DNA of 56,601 bases from DATAXP01 sp036272935. Its GTDB lineage: Bacteria > Planctomycetota > Planctomycetia > Pirellulales > PNKZ01. Where the stretch lies: the NCBI GenBank assembly GCA_036272935.1, contig DATAXP010000005.1:1-56601 (forward strand), given 5' to 3'. The translations under genes were made by a program, and so were the position numbers. Positions 24,202 to 32,594 of this stretch are shown here, piece by piece. Under the pieces are notes generated by a model. It did no database searches. It was not told the DNA's origin and saw only the letters and a list, made by a program, of their open reading frames with translations. Every line of letters starts with the position of its first letter. The first letter of the stretch is position 1.

Positions 24202-26118
24202 TCACATTAGCTCTTCCCACACCGAGCGATAAGCGCCGATGTGCTCGAAGTATTCCAGCAGGCGGGCGTAGAACGGATGGCCGGCGATGGTAGCGCTGTC
24301 GCCGATCACGATCAGCTTGCGCCGCGCCCGGGTCAGTGCGACATTTGTGCGGCGCACCTCGTCCAGGAAGCCGATCTGGCCTTCGGGATTTGATCGCACC
24401 AACGAAATGATGATCGCCTCCTTCTCGCGCCCCTGGAAGCCGTCGACCGTGTCGATTTCCAGTCCAGGCATGTCGATCAGTTGCCGCACGTGTCGCACTT
24501 GGGCGGCATACGGGGCGATCACCGCCACGTCGCTGGCCGCCACGCCCGCTTCCAGCAAGCCGCGTACTCGCCGCGCCACCAGTTCCGCTTCTTGTGGATT
24601 GAACCGGCTCGATCCTTCCGGCTCGAGTTGCTCGTCGTAACTGGCGCCCGCCGTGTCGATGAATTCCACGGGGCACTCGGTCAACGGCGACGTGGCGACC
24701 GACGGCAAGTCGCGGAGCAGGTGGCTCGCGACCGAAGCGTGAGCCTGCAGCGCGGCGTGGTAAAACTCGCGCGACGAGAAGCCCATGATCTGCTCGTGCA
24801 TGCGGTACTGGGTTTCGAGCCGCCGCGCGATGGTGTTGCCTTGCCGCTCGATGAGTCGCTCGAACAGGCTGACACCGAATCCCTGGGCCGCGGCCTCGGG
24901 CGAGACCACGGTCGGCGGCAACTGGCAATGGTCGCCGGCCAGCACCAGGCGCTCGGCGCGCATCACCGGCAGCCAGCAGCCCGGCTCGGTGCTCTGGCAT
25001 GCCTCGTCGATCACCGCCAGGTCGAAGTGCCGATCGGCCAGTACGTCGGGGTCGAGCCCGGTGGTCGTCGCGCACAGCACGTCGGCACTGTCGAGGATGT
25101 GCCGCACGGCTGCATCCTCGATCTGCCGCGCGTCGGCCAGCAGTTGGCGTGCTTCCTGCCGCATGTCGCCGCGAGCGCCGGGCTGCGGCTTCGCCCGGGT
25201 CCAGCGTCCCGCCTGTCGAAACAGCGCCCGCGCATCTTTCACTAGCTTGCGCGCCAAGCGCACGTCGGGATGGTCGTCAACCAGCAGGTCGAGCGTGTGT
25301 TCGCGCAGCTCGGGGAGCACTCGCGCCGGATGACCCAATCGGACTGCCTTCACGCGCTTGGCCAACAGCCGTTCGAGCAGGTTATCGACCGCCAGGTTGC
25401 TCGGCGCGGTGGCGAGCACCTTTTCGCCGCGATCGACCGACAGGCGAATGAACTCCGCCAAGGTCGTTGTCTTGCCGGTTCCCGGTGGTCCCTGGATCAG
25501 TGCGATATCTTCGGCGGCCAGTGCCAGCTCGATCGCCTCGCGCTGCGATGCGTTCATTGACGGCTCGACGATCGCGGGTGACTTGGGCGGTCGGAACTTC
25601 GGCTCGCGGGTGCCCAACAGCACTTCGCGCAGCTCAAACAGCCGGCCACGCTCCGTGCGGTCGAGCGTCTTGAGTGCCGCGCGCTGACGCGAAAGCGCAA
25701 TCTCGTCGGCCGACAGATCGACGCGCCACGCTTCGATCTCGTCCCAGACGTCGTCGGTCGCCGGCAGTGCGATCTGCACATTGCGATCGGAACGGTCGAC
25801 CATCACGCCACGGTAGCCACGGGCAGTTGCGTCGCGCCCGGTTGCGTCACGCAGTGGCGAGAGGATCACCGGCGTGCCGGGGCCCAGGCGGTGCCACGGC
25901 ATGACCAGGGTGCGGTTGCGCTTGGCGAGCGTGACAACGGTTCGGCCACCAAGCCCGGTGTTCTCATCGATGATGGCCAAGTCGACGAGGCTATTGCCGG
26001 TGCGCTCGGCGGCGGCAGGCGATCGCCGGCGAGCCTCGGCCCCGGCGCGCTCGGCCTCGGCCGCTGATTCGAGCTCCAGCAGTCGCAGCAGCCGGGAAAA
26101 ATGATTTGTCGCGGGCAT
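24202..26118 (-). CDS. Superfamily 1 DNA/RNA helicase, IGHMBP2/Upf1-like
   Basis: Protein of 638 aa. All SF1B motifs are visible: Walker A GPPGTGKTT near residue 215, the Walker B box DEACQSTEP, AGDHCQLPPTV, ETQYRMHEQIMGFSSREFY, VDGFQGREKEAIIISLVRSN and RRTNVALTRARRKLIVIGD. The N-terminal 150 residues hold the beta-barrel typical of IGHMBP2-like helicases. It is probably cytoplasmic and acts on nucleic acid; the substrate is not deducible. It is divergent from the SDR gene, with only 36 bases between starts, so the promoters must be very close or overlap. Confidence 0.9.
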   Translation of the reverse strand: MPATNHFSRLLRLLELESAAEAERAGAEARRRSPAAAERTGNSLVDLAIIDENTGLGGRTVVTLAKRNRTLVMPWHRLGPGTPVILSPLRDATGRDATARGYRGVMVDRSDRNVQIALPATDDVWDEIEAWRVDLSADEIALSRQRAALKTLDRTERGRLFELREVLLGTREPKFRPPKSPAIVEPSMNASQREAIELALAAEDIALIQGPPGTGKTTTLAEFIRLSVDRGEKVLATAPSNLAVDNLLERLLAKRVKAVRLGHPARVLPELREHTLDLLVDDHPDVRLARKLVKDARALFRQAGRWTRAKPQPGARGDMRQEARQLLADARQIEDAAVRHILDSADVLCATTTGLDPDVLADRHFDLAVIDEACQSTEPGCWLPVMRAERLVLAGDHCQLPPTVVSPEAAAQGFGVSLFERLIERQGNTIARRLETQYRMHEQIMGFSSREFYHAALQAHASVASHLLRDLPSVATSPLTECPVEFIDTAGASYDEQLEPEGSSRFNPQEAELVARRVRGLLEAGVAASDVAVIAPYAAQVRHVRQLIDMPGLEIDTVDGFQGREKEAIIISLVRSNPEGQIGFLDEVRRTNVALTRARRKLIVIGDSATIAGHPFYARLLEYFEHIGAYRSVWEELM

Positions 26119-26154
26119 CGTTGTCCAGTCCGCTCATGGTACAAAGGGATCGCC

Positions 26155-26922
26155 ATGAACGTCGAGCGTCGCACCTTTCTTGTCACCGGCGGAGCATCCG
26201 GCCTGGGGGCCGCCACCGCGCGGCGACTCGTCGAGGCGGGCGGGCGGGTGGTGATTGCCGATATTGACACCGTCGGCGGCACTGCGCTGGCGGAAGATTT
26301 GGGTACGGCTGCTGTTTTTCAGTCGACCGACGTGACCGACGAAGCGAGCATGTCGGCCGCGTTGGCGATCCCCGGCGAGCGTTGGGGAGCGCTGCACGGA
26401 GTGGTTCACTGTGCCGGGATCGTCGCGGCATCACGGACGCTTGGAAAGAACGGTCCTCATCCGCTCGAATTGTTCAGCCGCGTGGTGCAGGTCAACCTGG
26501 TCGGCACGTTCAACGTGGTGCGATTGGCGGCGGCGGCCATTGCCCAGGCGCCGGCGAATGACGAGGGCCAGCGCGGCGTGATCGTGATGACGGCCAGCAT
26601 CGCGGCGTTCGACGGCCAGATCGGCCAAGCTGCCTACGCGGCGAGCAAAGGGGGCGTGGCGGCGATGACCTTGCCGCTGGCCCGCGACCTGGCACGGCAC
26701 GGCATCCGCGTGGTGACCATCGCCCCAGGCATTTTCGACACGCCGATGATGGCCGGCATGCCTGCCGAGGTGCGCGAGCCGCTGGTGGCGCAGATGCAAT
26801 TGCCCTCGCGGCTCGGCAAGCCGGAAGAATTCGCCGAGCTGGCGCTGCACATCGTCACCAACCCGATGCTCAACGGCGAAGTGATCCGCCTGGACGGCGC
26901 AGCCCGCATGCCGCCGCGCTGA
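26155..26922 (+). CDS. Short-chain dehydrogenase, 3-hydroxyacyl-CoA dehydrogenase type 2-like
   Basis: Protein of 255 aa from ATG 26155, with AAAGGGA about 6 bases upstream. The cofactor motif TGGASGLG lies near residue 9, and the catalytic set includes MTASIAAFDGQIGQAAYAAS followed by KGG (YxxxK). The segment RHGIRVVTIAPGIFDTPMM and the overall pattern match HSD10-type enzymes, which oxidise 3-hydroxyacyl-CoA or alcohols with NAD. No beta-oxidation partner is adjacent. The stop is directly followed by a family E repeat. Confidence 0.85.
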   Translation: MNVERRTFLVTGGASGLGAATARRLVEAGGRVVIADIDTVGGTALAEDLGTAAVFQSTDVTDEASMSAALAIPGERWGALHGVVHCAGIVAASRTLGKNGPHPLELFSRVVQVNLVGTFNVVRLAAAAIAQAPANDEGQRGVIVMTASIAAFDGQIGQAAYAASKGGVAAMTLPLARDLARHGIRVVTIAPGIFDTPMMAGMPAEVREPLVAQMQLPSRLGKPEEFAELALHIVTNPMLNGEVIRLDGAARMPPR

Positions 26923-27047
26923 GAGCCGATCCGAAAACCGCAGTCGAAACTGCTCGCCACCTGGGTCAGACCTTCGTGTCTGCCATGAAGAGCGTCACCG
27001 AAGGCAGGCAGGAATGCCTGCCCCCCACGCGGTTTTCGGATCGGCTC
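26923..27047. repeat. Family E two-armed inverted repeat (intergenic copy)
   Basis: Terminal arms 26923-26941 and 27029-27047 are perfect 19-base inverted copies (GAGCCGATCCGAAAACCGC). Inside lie GGCAGGCAGGAATGCCTGCC and a degenerate partner (GGTCAGACCTTCGTGTCTGCC). It spans the gap between the convergent SDR and membrane-protein genes. A second copy lies inside a coding sequence at 38916-39022. Confidence 0.93.
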
Positions 27048-27072
27048 TACGGGAAATCGGCTCTACGGGAAA
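27041..27072. repeat. Perfect 16-base tandem duplication
   Basis: TCGGCTCTACGGGAAA occurs at 27041-27056 and again at 27057-27072. The second copy is the end of the membrane-protein gene, including its stop. The first overlaps the terminal arm of the family E element. It may be a scar of insertion or of slippage. Confidence 0.9.
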
Positions 27073-28616
27073 CTGGCTTTGATGGTCTCGTCGCCGTGGT
27101 CGACGGCGGCTAGATCGAGCCCCGGGCGAGCGTACAGCTCGTAGGCGCCATCGCGGTATACGCGATGCCAGCCGTCCGCTGAGCCGATTACCTCGGCCAG
27201 CTGCGTGCTGCGTGGCACGAGCACCAGGTCGGTGGCGTACTTCGTGAGCGTCGCTTGCCAGCCGTCGTGGGCTCGGTACAGCGCCTCGTTTTCTTCGAGA
27301 ATGCCCGGGCGGTAGGCCACTTCGTAGCGGCCGTCGAGGCTGACCTTGACCTTCGGGTGCAGCTTCCACATCACGTAGCCGCCGGGGACGAACGGCACCA
27401 TCATGTTGCCGCGGAAGTCGGCGCGTTCGAGATACTCGACCGCTCCCGCCGGGTACATGGGGCGCCCGGTCAGTTCGTCGGCCAGGGTCACGGGGACGCG
27501 CATCCGCCACGGGGCACGCGGCAGGCATGCTGCCAGGCTCACGATGCTCACGACCGCGGCGAAGCCGGCAACCCACGCGCGGCGGCGATGCCAAACGCGC
27601 ACCATCAACGTTGCCAGCGGGGTCGCTTCGAGCCACGCCGGCACGTAGCATAGCCACACCACAAAGTACAACGACAGGTGCCGCGTGTGCCGCAGCGCGG
27701 CGTACGCCATGAGCGAGAGCACGAACAGGCCCGGCATGCGTCGCCAGCCAGCCTTTTGCAGCGCGTACACGACGATCAGCACCGACACCAGGTACACCAG
27801 GAACGTCGTAGGATCGTTCTTCCACAGCGGCGCCCATTCCAGGATCATCGGCCGGTCCATCGTCACCGCTTCCAGCAGATACGGGTAGTAGTCGAGCCCA
27901 TAGGGATTGACGGCCACCAGCGCGAGCATTGCCGCTTCGAGCGCCGCCAGGTGCAGCCACGGCCGCTGGCGCACGTACTGCTCGAGGGCGTGCGTCGCCA
28001 CCACCGCCAGCGCCACGACGAACCCCGCATGCACGTTCAGCCACACGACGAACAGCGGCAGCCACAGGGCCATCCAGCGGCGGTCGCCGTGGCGATCGCG
28101 ATCGAGCATTGCCAGCAGCGCGGCCAGGAACAGCATCGTGAACAAGCCGGCACGAATCGTCGTGAAGCCGTAGCAGCCGGCCAGGATGATGGCCGGCACC
28201 AGCGAGACGATCGTTACGGTGCTCGCCCCGCGGCGGCGAGCGATGTAGAAGCACAGCCCGGCAATCGCCGCGGTGAGCGTGTACTTCAGCGCCATGATGC
28301 CCGGCGCGCCGAGCGTGGTCGCCACCACGTACAGGATCGCGCCGTTGCCCCACTCGTGGTGCACCACGGGATAAACGGTGGGCGTGTAGGCGAAGCGATC
28401 CTCCAACGGCAGGCGGCCCAGCTCAAGCGATTCGCGCGCCAGGGCCATCTCATGCCACAGATCGGGATCGACGAACGACAGCTCGCACAGGTTCAGCAGG
28501 AACAACCCGGCGACGGCCACGAGCGCGATGCCGACGACCAACCGATCGGTCCAATCGTGCTTCGGCACGAGACCCGTCTTCGGCGGCAGCGCATCGAACA
28601 CCGATACCGTGGCCAT
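27063..28616 (-). CDS. Polytopic membrane protein, probable GT-C-type glycosyltransferase
   Basis: Protein of 517 aa with about ten hydrophobic segments (for example VVGIALVAVAGLFLLNL, LVPAIILAGCYGF, MALWLPLFVVWLNVHAGFVV, LYFVVWLCYVPAWLEA). The first loop holds VDPDLWHEMALARESL, an acidic motif of the kind found in lipid-linked-sugar transferases. A soluble C-terminal part follows (FVPGGYVMWKLHPKVKVSLD, then YEVAYRPGILEENEALYR). It lies about 50 bases downstream of a GT2 gene on the same strand, which could supply a polyprenyl-phosphate sugar donor. That link is inference. Confidence 0.7.
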   Translation of the reverse strand: MATVSVFDALPPKTGLVPKHDWTDRLVVGIALVAVAGLFLLNLCELSFVDPDLWHEMALARESLELGRLPLEDRFAYTPTVYPVVHHEWGNGAILYVVATTLGAPGIMALKYTLTAAIAGLCFYIARRRGASTVTIVSLVPAIILAGCYGFTTIRAGLFTMLFLAALLAMLDRDRHGDRRWMALWLPLFVVWLNVHAGFVVALAVVATHALEQYVRQRPWLHLAALEAAMLALVAVNPYGLDYYPYLLEAVTMDRPMILEWAPLWKNDPTTFLVYLVSVLIVVYALQKAGWRRMPGLFVLSLMAYAALRHTRHLSLYFVVWLCYVPAWLEATPLATLMVRVWHRRRAWVAGFAAVVSIVSLAACLPRAPWRMRVPVTLADELTGRPMYPAGAVEYLERADFRGNMMVPFVPGGYVMWKLHPKVKVSLDGRYEVAYRPGILEENEALYRAHDGWQATLTKYATDLVLVPRSTQLAEVIGSADGWHRVYRDGAYELYARPGLDLAAVDHGDETIKASFP

Positions 28617-28668
28617 GGCTCCCCCCTCAACCTTTGGCTTGGATGGCTTTTATTCGCAGAGCAAATGC

Positions 28669-29589
28669 TCAGAGGCACGAATAGCGGACGATGCACCACA
28701 CGGCGTTGAAGGCGTCGCGCAGGCGGATTTTCTTGCCCTGCGACTTGTCGCGCGCCGTGTAGGCGATCGGCATCTCGATCAGCCGGCAGCCGCGGCGAGC
28801 GATCTTCGCCGTCAGCTCGGGTTCGACGCCGAACCGATCCTGCTCGATCTGTACGCCGGCCAGTGCCGAGCGGCGGAACATCTTGTAGCACGTCTCCATG
28901 TCCGACAGGCGCAAGCCGGTGAAGACGTTCGACAGCCACGTCAGCAGACGGTTGGCCAGCCGATGGGCTGGTGACTGACCGGGGCACTTCCGCCGGGTGC
29001 CGTCGTCGGCCAGATACCGCGAGCCGAACACGACGTCGGCCCGGCCGGCGACGATCGGCTCGAGCAGCCGCAGACATTCTTGCGGATCGTACTCGAGATC
29101 GGCGTCTTGAATCACCGCCACGTCGCCGGTGGCCATCGTCAGTGCCGTGCGCAGCGCCGCCCCTTTGCCCCGATTGCGCTCGTGATACATCACCTTCACG
29201 CCTTCGCGCCGAGGCATCTGCTCGAGCAGTTGGCGCGTGCCGTCGGTGCTGCCGTCGTCGACGACGATCAGTTCCATCGGCACAGGCAGCGACCGCACGC
29301 GCTCGATGATCTGCACGACCGTCTCGCGCTCGTTGTACACCGGCATGAGGACCGACAACCTGAAGCCGATCGGCAATACGAAGCCGCCCACCTTGCGAGC
29401 CGCCGCGGCCCCCAGCACTTCGGCCGCCGCCTGGGCGGCTCGGCATTCATCGGCATCGAGGCCCGGAAAGCAAAGCTGCACCGGGTCGGCACTCGGGGCG
29501 ACCGGCCCAGCAGGCGCGCGCACGTGCGGCGACGCCGCGCGTTCGGGCGATAACGGTTGGGTCGATATTGAGGGCGCAGTGTGAGCCAT
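28669..29589 (-). CDS. Family 2 glycosyltransferase, DPM1-like
   Basis: Protein of 306 aa from ATG 29589, which has GGAGGA about 11 bases upstream. An ATG at 29643 is possible. The GT-A domain has LSVLMPVYNERETVVQIIE, ELIVVDDGSTDGT, NRGKGAALRTALTMATGD and IQDADLEYDP, all typical of dolichyl/undecaprenyl-phosphate sugar transferases. Later DMETCYKMFRR and FGVEPELTAKIARRG match the same group. The Pro/Ala-rich first 80 residues are not part of the fold. It precedes a membrane glycosyltransferase-like gene, suggesting a lipid-linked sugar route. Confidence 0.88.
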   Translation of the reverse strand: MAHTAPSISTQPLSPERAASPHVRAPAGPVAPSADPVQLCFPGLDADECRAAQAAAEVLGAAAARKVGGFVLPIGFRLSVLMPVYNERETVVQIIERVRSLPVPMELIVVDDGSTDGTRQLLEQMPRREGVKVMYHERNRGKGAALRTALTMATGDVAVIQDADLEYDPQECLRLLEPIVAGRADVVFGSRYLADDGTRRKCPGQSPAHRLANRLLTWLSNVFTGLRLSDMETCYKMFRRSALAGVQIEQDRFGVEPELTAKIARRGCRLIEMPIAYTARDKSQGKKIRLRDAFNAVWCIVRYSCL

Positions 29590-29677
29590 GCTTGCCAGGT
29601 CCTCCACAGCAAACATAGGCCACACCCGGAGAGGGGCAGCCAAAATGACGCACGTTTTTTGCCGCGAAATCCAGAGA

Positions 29678-29770
29678 GATCACGAAAACACGAAACGGCA
29701 GAAAACACGAAACGGAAACGGCAGACTGCCACTCTTTTTCGTGTTTTGTCCTTTTCGTGTTTTCGTGATC
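29678..29770. repeat. Family H two-armed inverted repeat
   Basis: Left arm 29678-29712 (GATCACGAAAACACGAAA, with a second AAAACACGAAA) and right arm 29736-29770 (TTTTCGTGTTTTG, then TTTTCGTGTTTTCGTGATC) are near-perfect inverted copies. The repeat is AT-richer than its surroundings. It lies between the pcm 3' end and the GT2 5' end, both on the - strand. Confidence 0.92.
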
Positions 29771-29780
29771 CTGCCGACTG

Positions 29781-30440
29781 TTATTGATTCGTGTCGCAGG
29801 TGCTTGCGCCGACCAGCGGCACGAAGCGGCATGCTGTCAGGTCGGTGATCCGCGGCCGGCCGTCGATCTTCTCGATCCGCCGCAATATCTGCGAGTCGCG
29901 ATCGCCGACCGGAATCACCAGAATGCCCCCGGCGGTCAACTGCTCGAACAATTCCTCGGGCATCGTGTCAGCCGCTGCCGTGACGATGATGCGGTCGTAC
30001 GGCGCCCCTGCCGCCAGGCCGTGCGAGCCATCGCCCAACACCAGCCGAACGTTCGTCACGCCAAGGTCGTTGAGCACCCGAGTTGCCTGGCGGAACAGCT
30101 TCTCGTGCCGCTCGATGCTCACCACCTCGCGCGCCAACCGCGACAGCACCGCCGCCTGGTACGCGCTGCCGGTGCCGATCTCCAGCGCGCGCTCGTTGCC
30201 CGTGAGCCGCAGCGCCTCGGTCATCAACGCGACGATGTACGGCTGGCTGATCGTCTGGCCGCAATCGATCGGTAGGGCACGGTCGGCGTACGCCACTGCT
30301 TCCAGATCGGGATCGATGAACCGTTCGCGCGGCAACTCGGCCAGTACGTCGAGCACGCGCGGATCGCGAATGCCGCGCGCCATGAGTTGGTCGCGGATCA
30401 TCAACGCGCGCTGCGGTGAATAGTTCGACGAGGTAGACAT
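29781..30440 (-). CDS. pcm: Protein-L-isoaspartate O-methyltransferase
   Basis: Protein of 219 aa that repairs isomerised aspartyl residues using S-adenosylmethionine. Family motifs: ARGIRDPRVLDVLAELPRER, ISQPYIVALMTEAL, ALEIGTGSAYQAAVLSRL (SAM site), RLVLGDGSHGL and YDRIIVTAAADTMPEELFEQ. The ATG at 30440 (MSTSSNYSPQRA) was chosen. The earlier in-frame start at 30509 would add 23 residues encoded by a family F repeat. Confidence 0.95.
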   Translation of the reverse strand: MSTSSNYSPQRALMIRDQLMARGIRDPRVLDVLAELPRERFIDPDLEAVAYADRALPIDCGQTISQPYIVALMTEALRLTGNERALEIGTGSAYQAAVLSRLAREVVSIERHEKLFRQATRVLNDLGVTNVRLVLGDGSHGLAAGAPYDRIIVTAAADTMPEELFEQLTAGGILVIPVGDRDSQILRRIEKIDGRPRITDLTACRFVPLVGASTCDTNQ

Positions 30441-30443
30441 ATC

Positions 30444-30497
30444 GTGCCACTGGCTACGCCAGTGCAGCGTTCTGCGCACGGGCAGAGCCCGTGGCAC
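30444..30497. repeat. Family F two-armed repeat, variant copy
   Basis: Outer GTGCCAC and GTGGCAC pair. Inside are two small hairpins, CACTGGC-TAC-GCCAGTG and CACGGGC-AGA-GCCCGTG. It sits in the gap between recJ and pcm, directly before the pcm start. Confidence 0.85.
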
Positions 30498-30509
30498 CCA
30501 GAACTTCAA

Positions 30510-32267
30510 TCACGTTGCACTGACGACCGGCTCCGAGACACGCCAGTCGGTCAGTTGCAATTCTACCGAGCGCCGCCCACGAAAGGCATTGATCACCGGG
30601 CGAAACACGATGTCGACCGTCCCGCCGCTGGCCGACAGTTCGTCGAGCCAGTCGCCGCCGCCGAATGCCACGCCACGCAGCCGCACCGGTCCCTGCGACA
30701 ATTGCAGCGACAAGTGCCGACCGCCGCCGCCGATGCGGCGAGGCGCCTCAGCTAGCGCGACCGCCGAGGCCGCAAACACCGGTCGATGGTTGCCGATGCC
30801 GAACGGCGCGAGCCGCTCCAAATCGCACACGGTTTGCAGCGTCAGCGCCGCCAGCGGCACTTCGGCATCGATCCACAGTTCGGCCTGCCGCTGCTCGTGG
30901 CTGAGCCGTGCGGCGGCCACTTCGCAGAATTGCTCGCGGAACGCCGCCACGTTTTCCAGGGCGATCCGCAACCCCGCGGCGACCGCATGCCCGCCGTGCG
31001 AAAGCAGGTGCTCGCCGCACTCGGCCAAGGCTGCATGCAGGTCGAACCCCGCGATGCTTCGTGCCGAGCCGGTCCCCGGCTTTACGCCGGTTGCATCGAG
31101 CGCGATCAGCACCACCGGGCGATGCAGCTTCTCAGCCAAGCGCCCCGCGACGATGCCGATCACGCCGGGGTGCCAATCGTAATCGGCCACGACGAATGCC
31201 GCGTCGCACTCAGGGCCGTGCTGCTCGACGATCTGCTTGTGAGCCGCCAGGTAGATGCTGCGCTCAAGGCTCTGCCGACTCGCATTCAGCTCGTTCATGT
31301 ACTCGGCCAACGCCGCGGCCCGCTCGGCCGACGCGGTGGTGAGTAGCTCGACGGCCAACTGCGCCTGGCCCAGCCTTCCGGCCGCGTTGATCCGCGGCGC
31401 CAAGGCAAACGCGATGTCCTCGCAGCCCAGTTCCGGCTTGCGATCGAGCTCCGCAAGGCGAGCGAGCGACGCCAGGCCGATGCTTGGCCTCTCGCCCAGC
31501 GCCCGCAGACCGTATTGCACCAACACGCGGTTCTCATCGATCAGCGGAACGCAATCGGCCACCGTGCCGATGGCGGCTAGCGCCACCGCGTCCAACAGGA
31601 ACTCGCGCATGCGGTCGCTCACGCGCTTCGCTCCGCTGGCGCGCTGGCACAGCGCCCAGGCCAACTTGAACGCCACGCCGGCGCCGCTGAGTGGTGATGG
31701 TGCACCTGCCGGGCCCACCGCCGGATGCACGATCGCTGCCGCCTCGGGCAACTGGGCGCCGAGGCAATGGTGATCGGTGATGATCAGCTCGAGACCCAAC
31801 TCGCGCGCGGTGCGAGCCTCGGCGACGCTGGCGATGCCGCAATCGACCGTCACCACCACCTTCGCCCCTTGAGCGGCGAGCGTGCGCAGCGCCTCGTCGT
31901 TCAGGCCGTAGCCTTCCTCGATGCGGTGCGGCACATACGTGGTCGCCTCGGCCCCCAGGAGCCGCAGGCATTGCCACAGCAGGCTGGTGCCGGTGACGCC
32001 GTCGACATCGTAGTCGCCGTAGACGACGATCTTGCGGCGATCGGCGATCGCGGCGTACAGGCGCTCGGCAGCCTCGGCGGCACCGGGCAGCTCGGCGGGA
32101 TCGCGCAGGTGCGAGAGCTTGCAATCGAGAAAATCGCGCACGCGTTGCGGTTGGTCGATCCCGCGGCTCAATAGCAGGTGAGCCACGACCGCCGGCACGC
32201 CGGCCTCGCGCTCCAGGGCAGTCACACGAGCGGCATCATGCGGGCGATATCGCCAACGCTTGGCCAT
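30510..32267 (-). CDS. recJ: Single-stranded-DNA-specific exonuclease RecJ
   Basis: Protein of 585 aa, a 5'-3' ssDNA exonuclease in recombination and mismatch repair. DHH-domain motifs: VVYGDYDVDGVTGTSLLWQC near residue 80, VDCGIA, and TDHHCLGAQLPEAAAIVHP. The DHHA1 region has SGAGVAFKLAW and, later, LSHGGHAVAAGLRI. A C-terminal OB-fold domain follows. Length is normal for the family. It lies about 20 bases downstream of rpmG on the same strand and may be cotranscribed with it. Confidence 0.96.
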   Translation of the reverse strand: MAKRWRYRPHDAARVTALEREAGVPAVVAHLLLSRGIDQPQRVRDFLDCKLSHLRDPAELPGAAEAAERLYAAIADRRKIVVYGDYDVDGVTGTSLLWQCLRLLGAEATTYVPHRIEEGYGLNDEALRTLAAQGAKVVVTVDCGIASVAEARTARELGLELIITDHHCLGAQLPEAAAIVHPAVGPAGAPSPLSGAGVAFKLAWALCQRASGAKRVSDRMREFLLDAVALAAIGTVADCVPLIDENRVLVQYGLRALGERPSIGLASLARLAELDRKPELGCEDIAFALAPRINAAGRLGQAQLAVELLTTASAERAAALAEYMNELNASRQSLERSIYLAAHKQIVEQHGPECDAAFVVADYDWHPGVIGIVAGRLAEKLHRPVVLIALDATGVKPGTGSARSIAGFDLHAALAECGEHLLSHGGHAVAAGLRIALENVAAFREQFCEVAAARLSHEQRQAELWIDAEVPLAALTLQTVCDLERLAPFGIGNHRPVFAASAVALAEAPRRIGGGGRHLSLQLSQGPVRLRGVAFGGGDWLDELSASGGTVDIVFRPVINAFRGRRSVELQLTDWRVSEPVVSAT

Positions 32268-32289
32268 AGCATCCTGCCAGAGGCGCGAG

Positions 32290-32454
32290 CTACTTCTTCT
32301 TCTCGACGTGCACGGTGTGCTTGCGCAGGCGCGGCGAGTACTTGCTCAGCTTGAGCTTTTCGCCCCCTTGCTTGCGACGGATCGTGTAGTTGTGGTCGCC
32401 GGTTTCCTCGCATACCAGGAACACGGTCTCGACCTTTTTCTTGCTCTTGGCCAT
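32290..32454 (-). CDS. rpmG: 50S ribosomal protein bL33
   Basis: A 54-aa basic protein: MAKSKKKVETVFLVCEET, then GDHNYTIRRKQGGEKLKL and SKYSPRLRKHTVHVEKKK. This matches bL33, a small large-subunit protein. It keeps only the first of the usual zinc-ligand Cys positions, so it is a zinc-free C-minus form. The ATG at 32454 and the stop at 32290 give the usual family length. It lies between the alcohol dehydrogenase and recJ. Confidence 0.95.
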   Translation of the reverse strand: MAKSKKKVETVFLVCEETGDHNYTIRRKQGGEKLKLSKYSPRLRKHTVHVEKKK

Positions 32455-32570
32455 CGGTGGTCTCGCCGAAAATGCTCGCCGGAAGTCGTTTGCACGTGCC
32501 GGGCAGCACCGCCGCGGCCCTCACCAGCCGGCATTGTAACGCTTCGCCGCGAAAGAGGTAAGGGGCGGAC

Positions 32571-32594
32571 GCCGCGCGTCGCAAGCGACGCGGC
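32571..32594. repeat. GC-rich hairpin at the alcohol dehydrogenase 3' end
   Basis: GCCGCGCGTCGC and GCGACGCGGC pair around AA with a small bulge, directly after the dehydrogenase stop on the - strand. No T-run follows on the transcribed strand, so terminator function is uncertain. Confidence 0.6.

Noticed and set aside
26995..28353. A 452-codon - strand frame within the membrane-protein gene
   Set aside because: Arg/Pro/Gly-rich shadow of the real frame. The real frame has regular hydrophobic segments.
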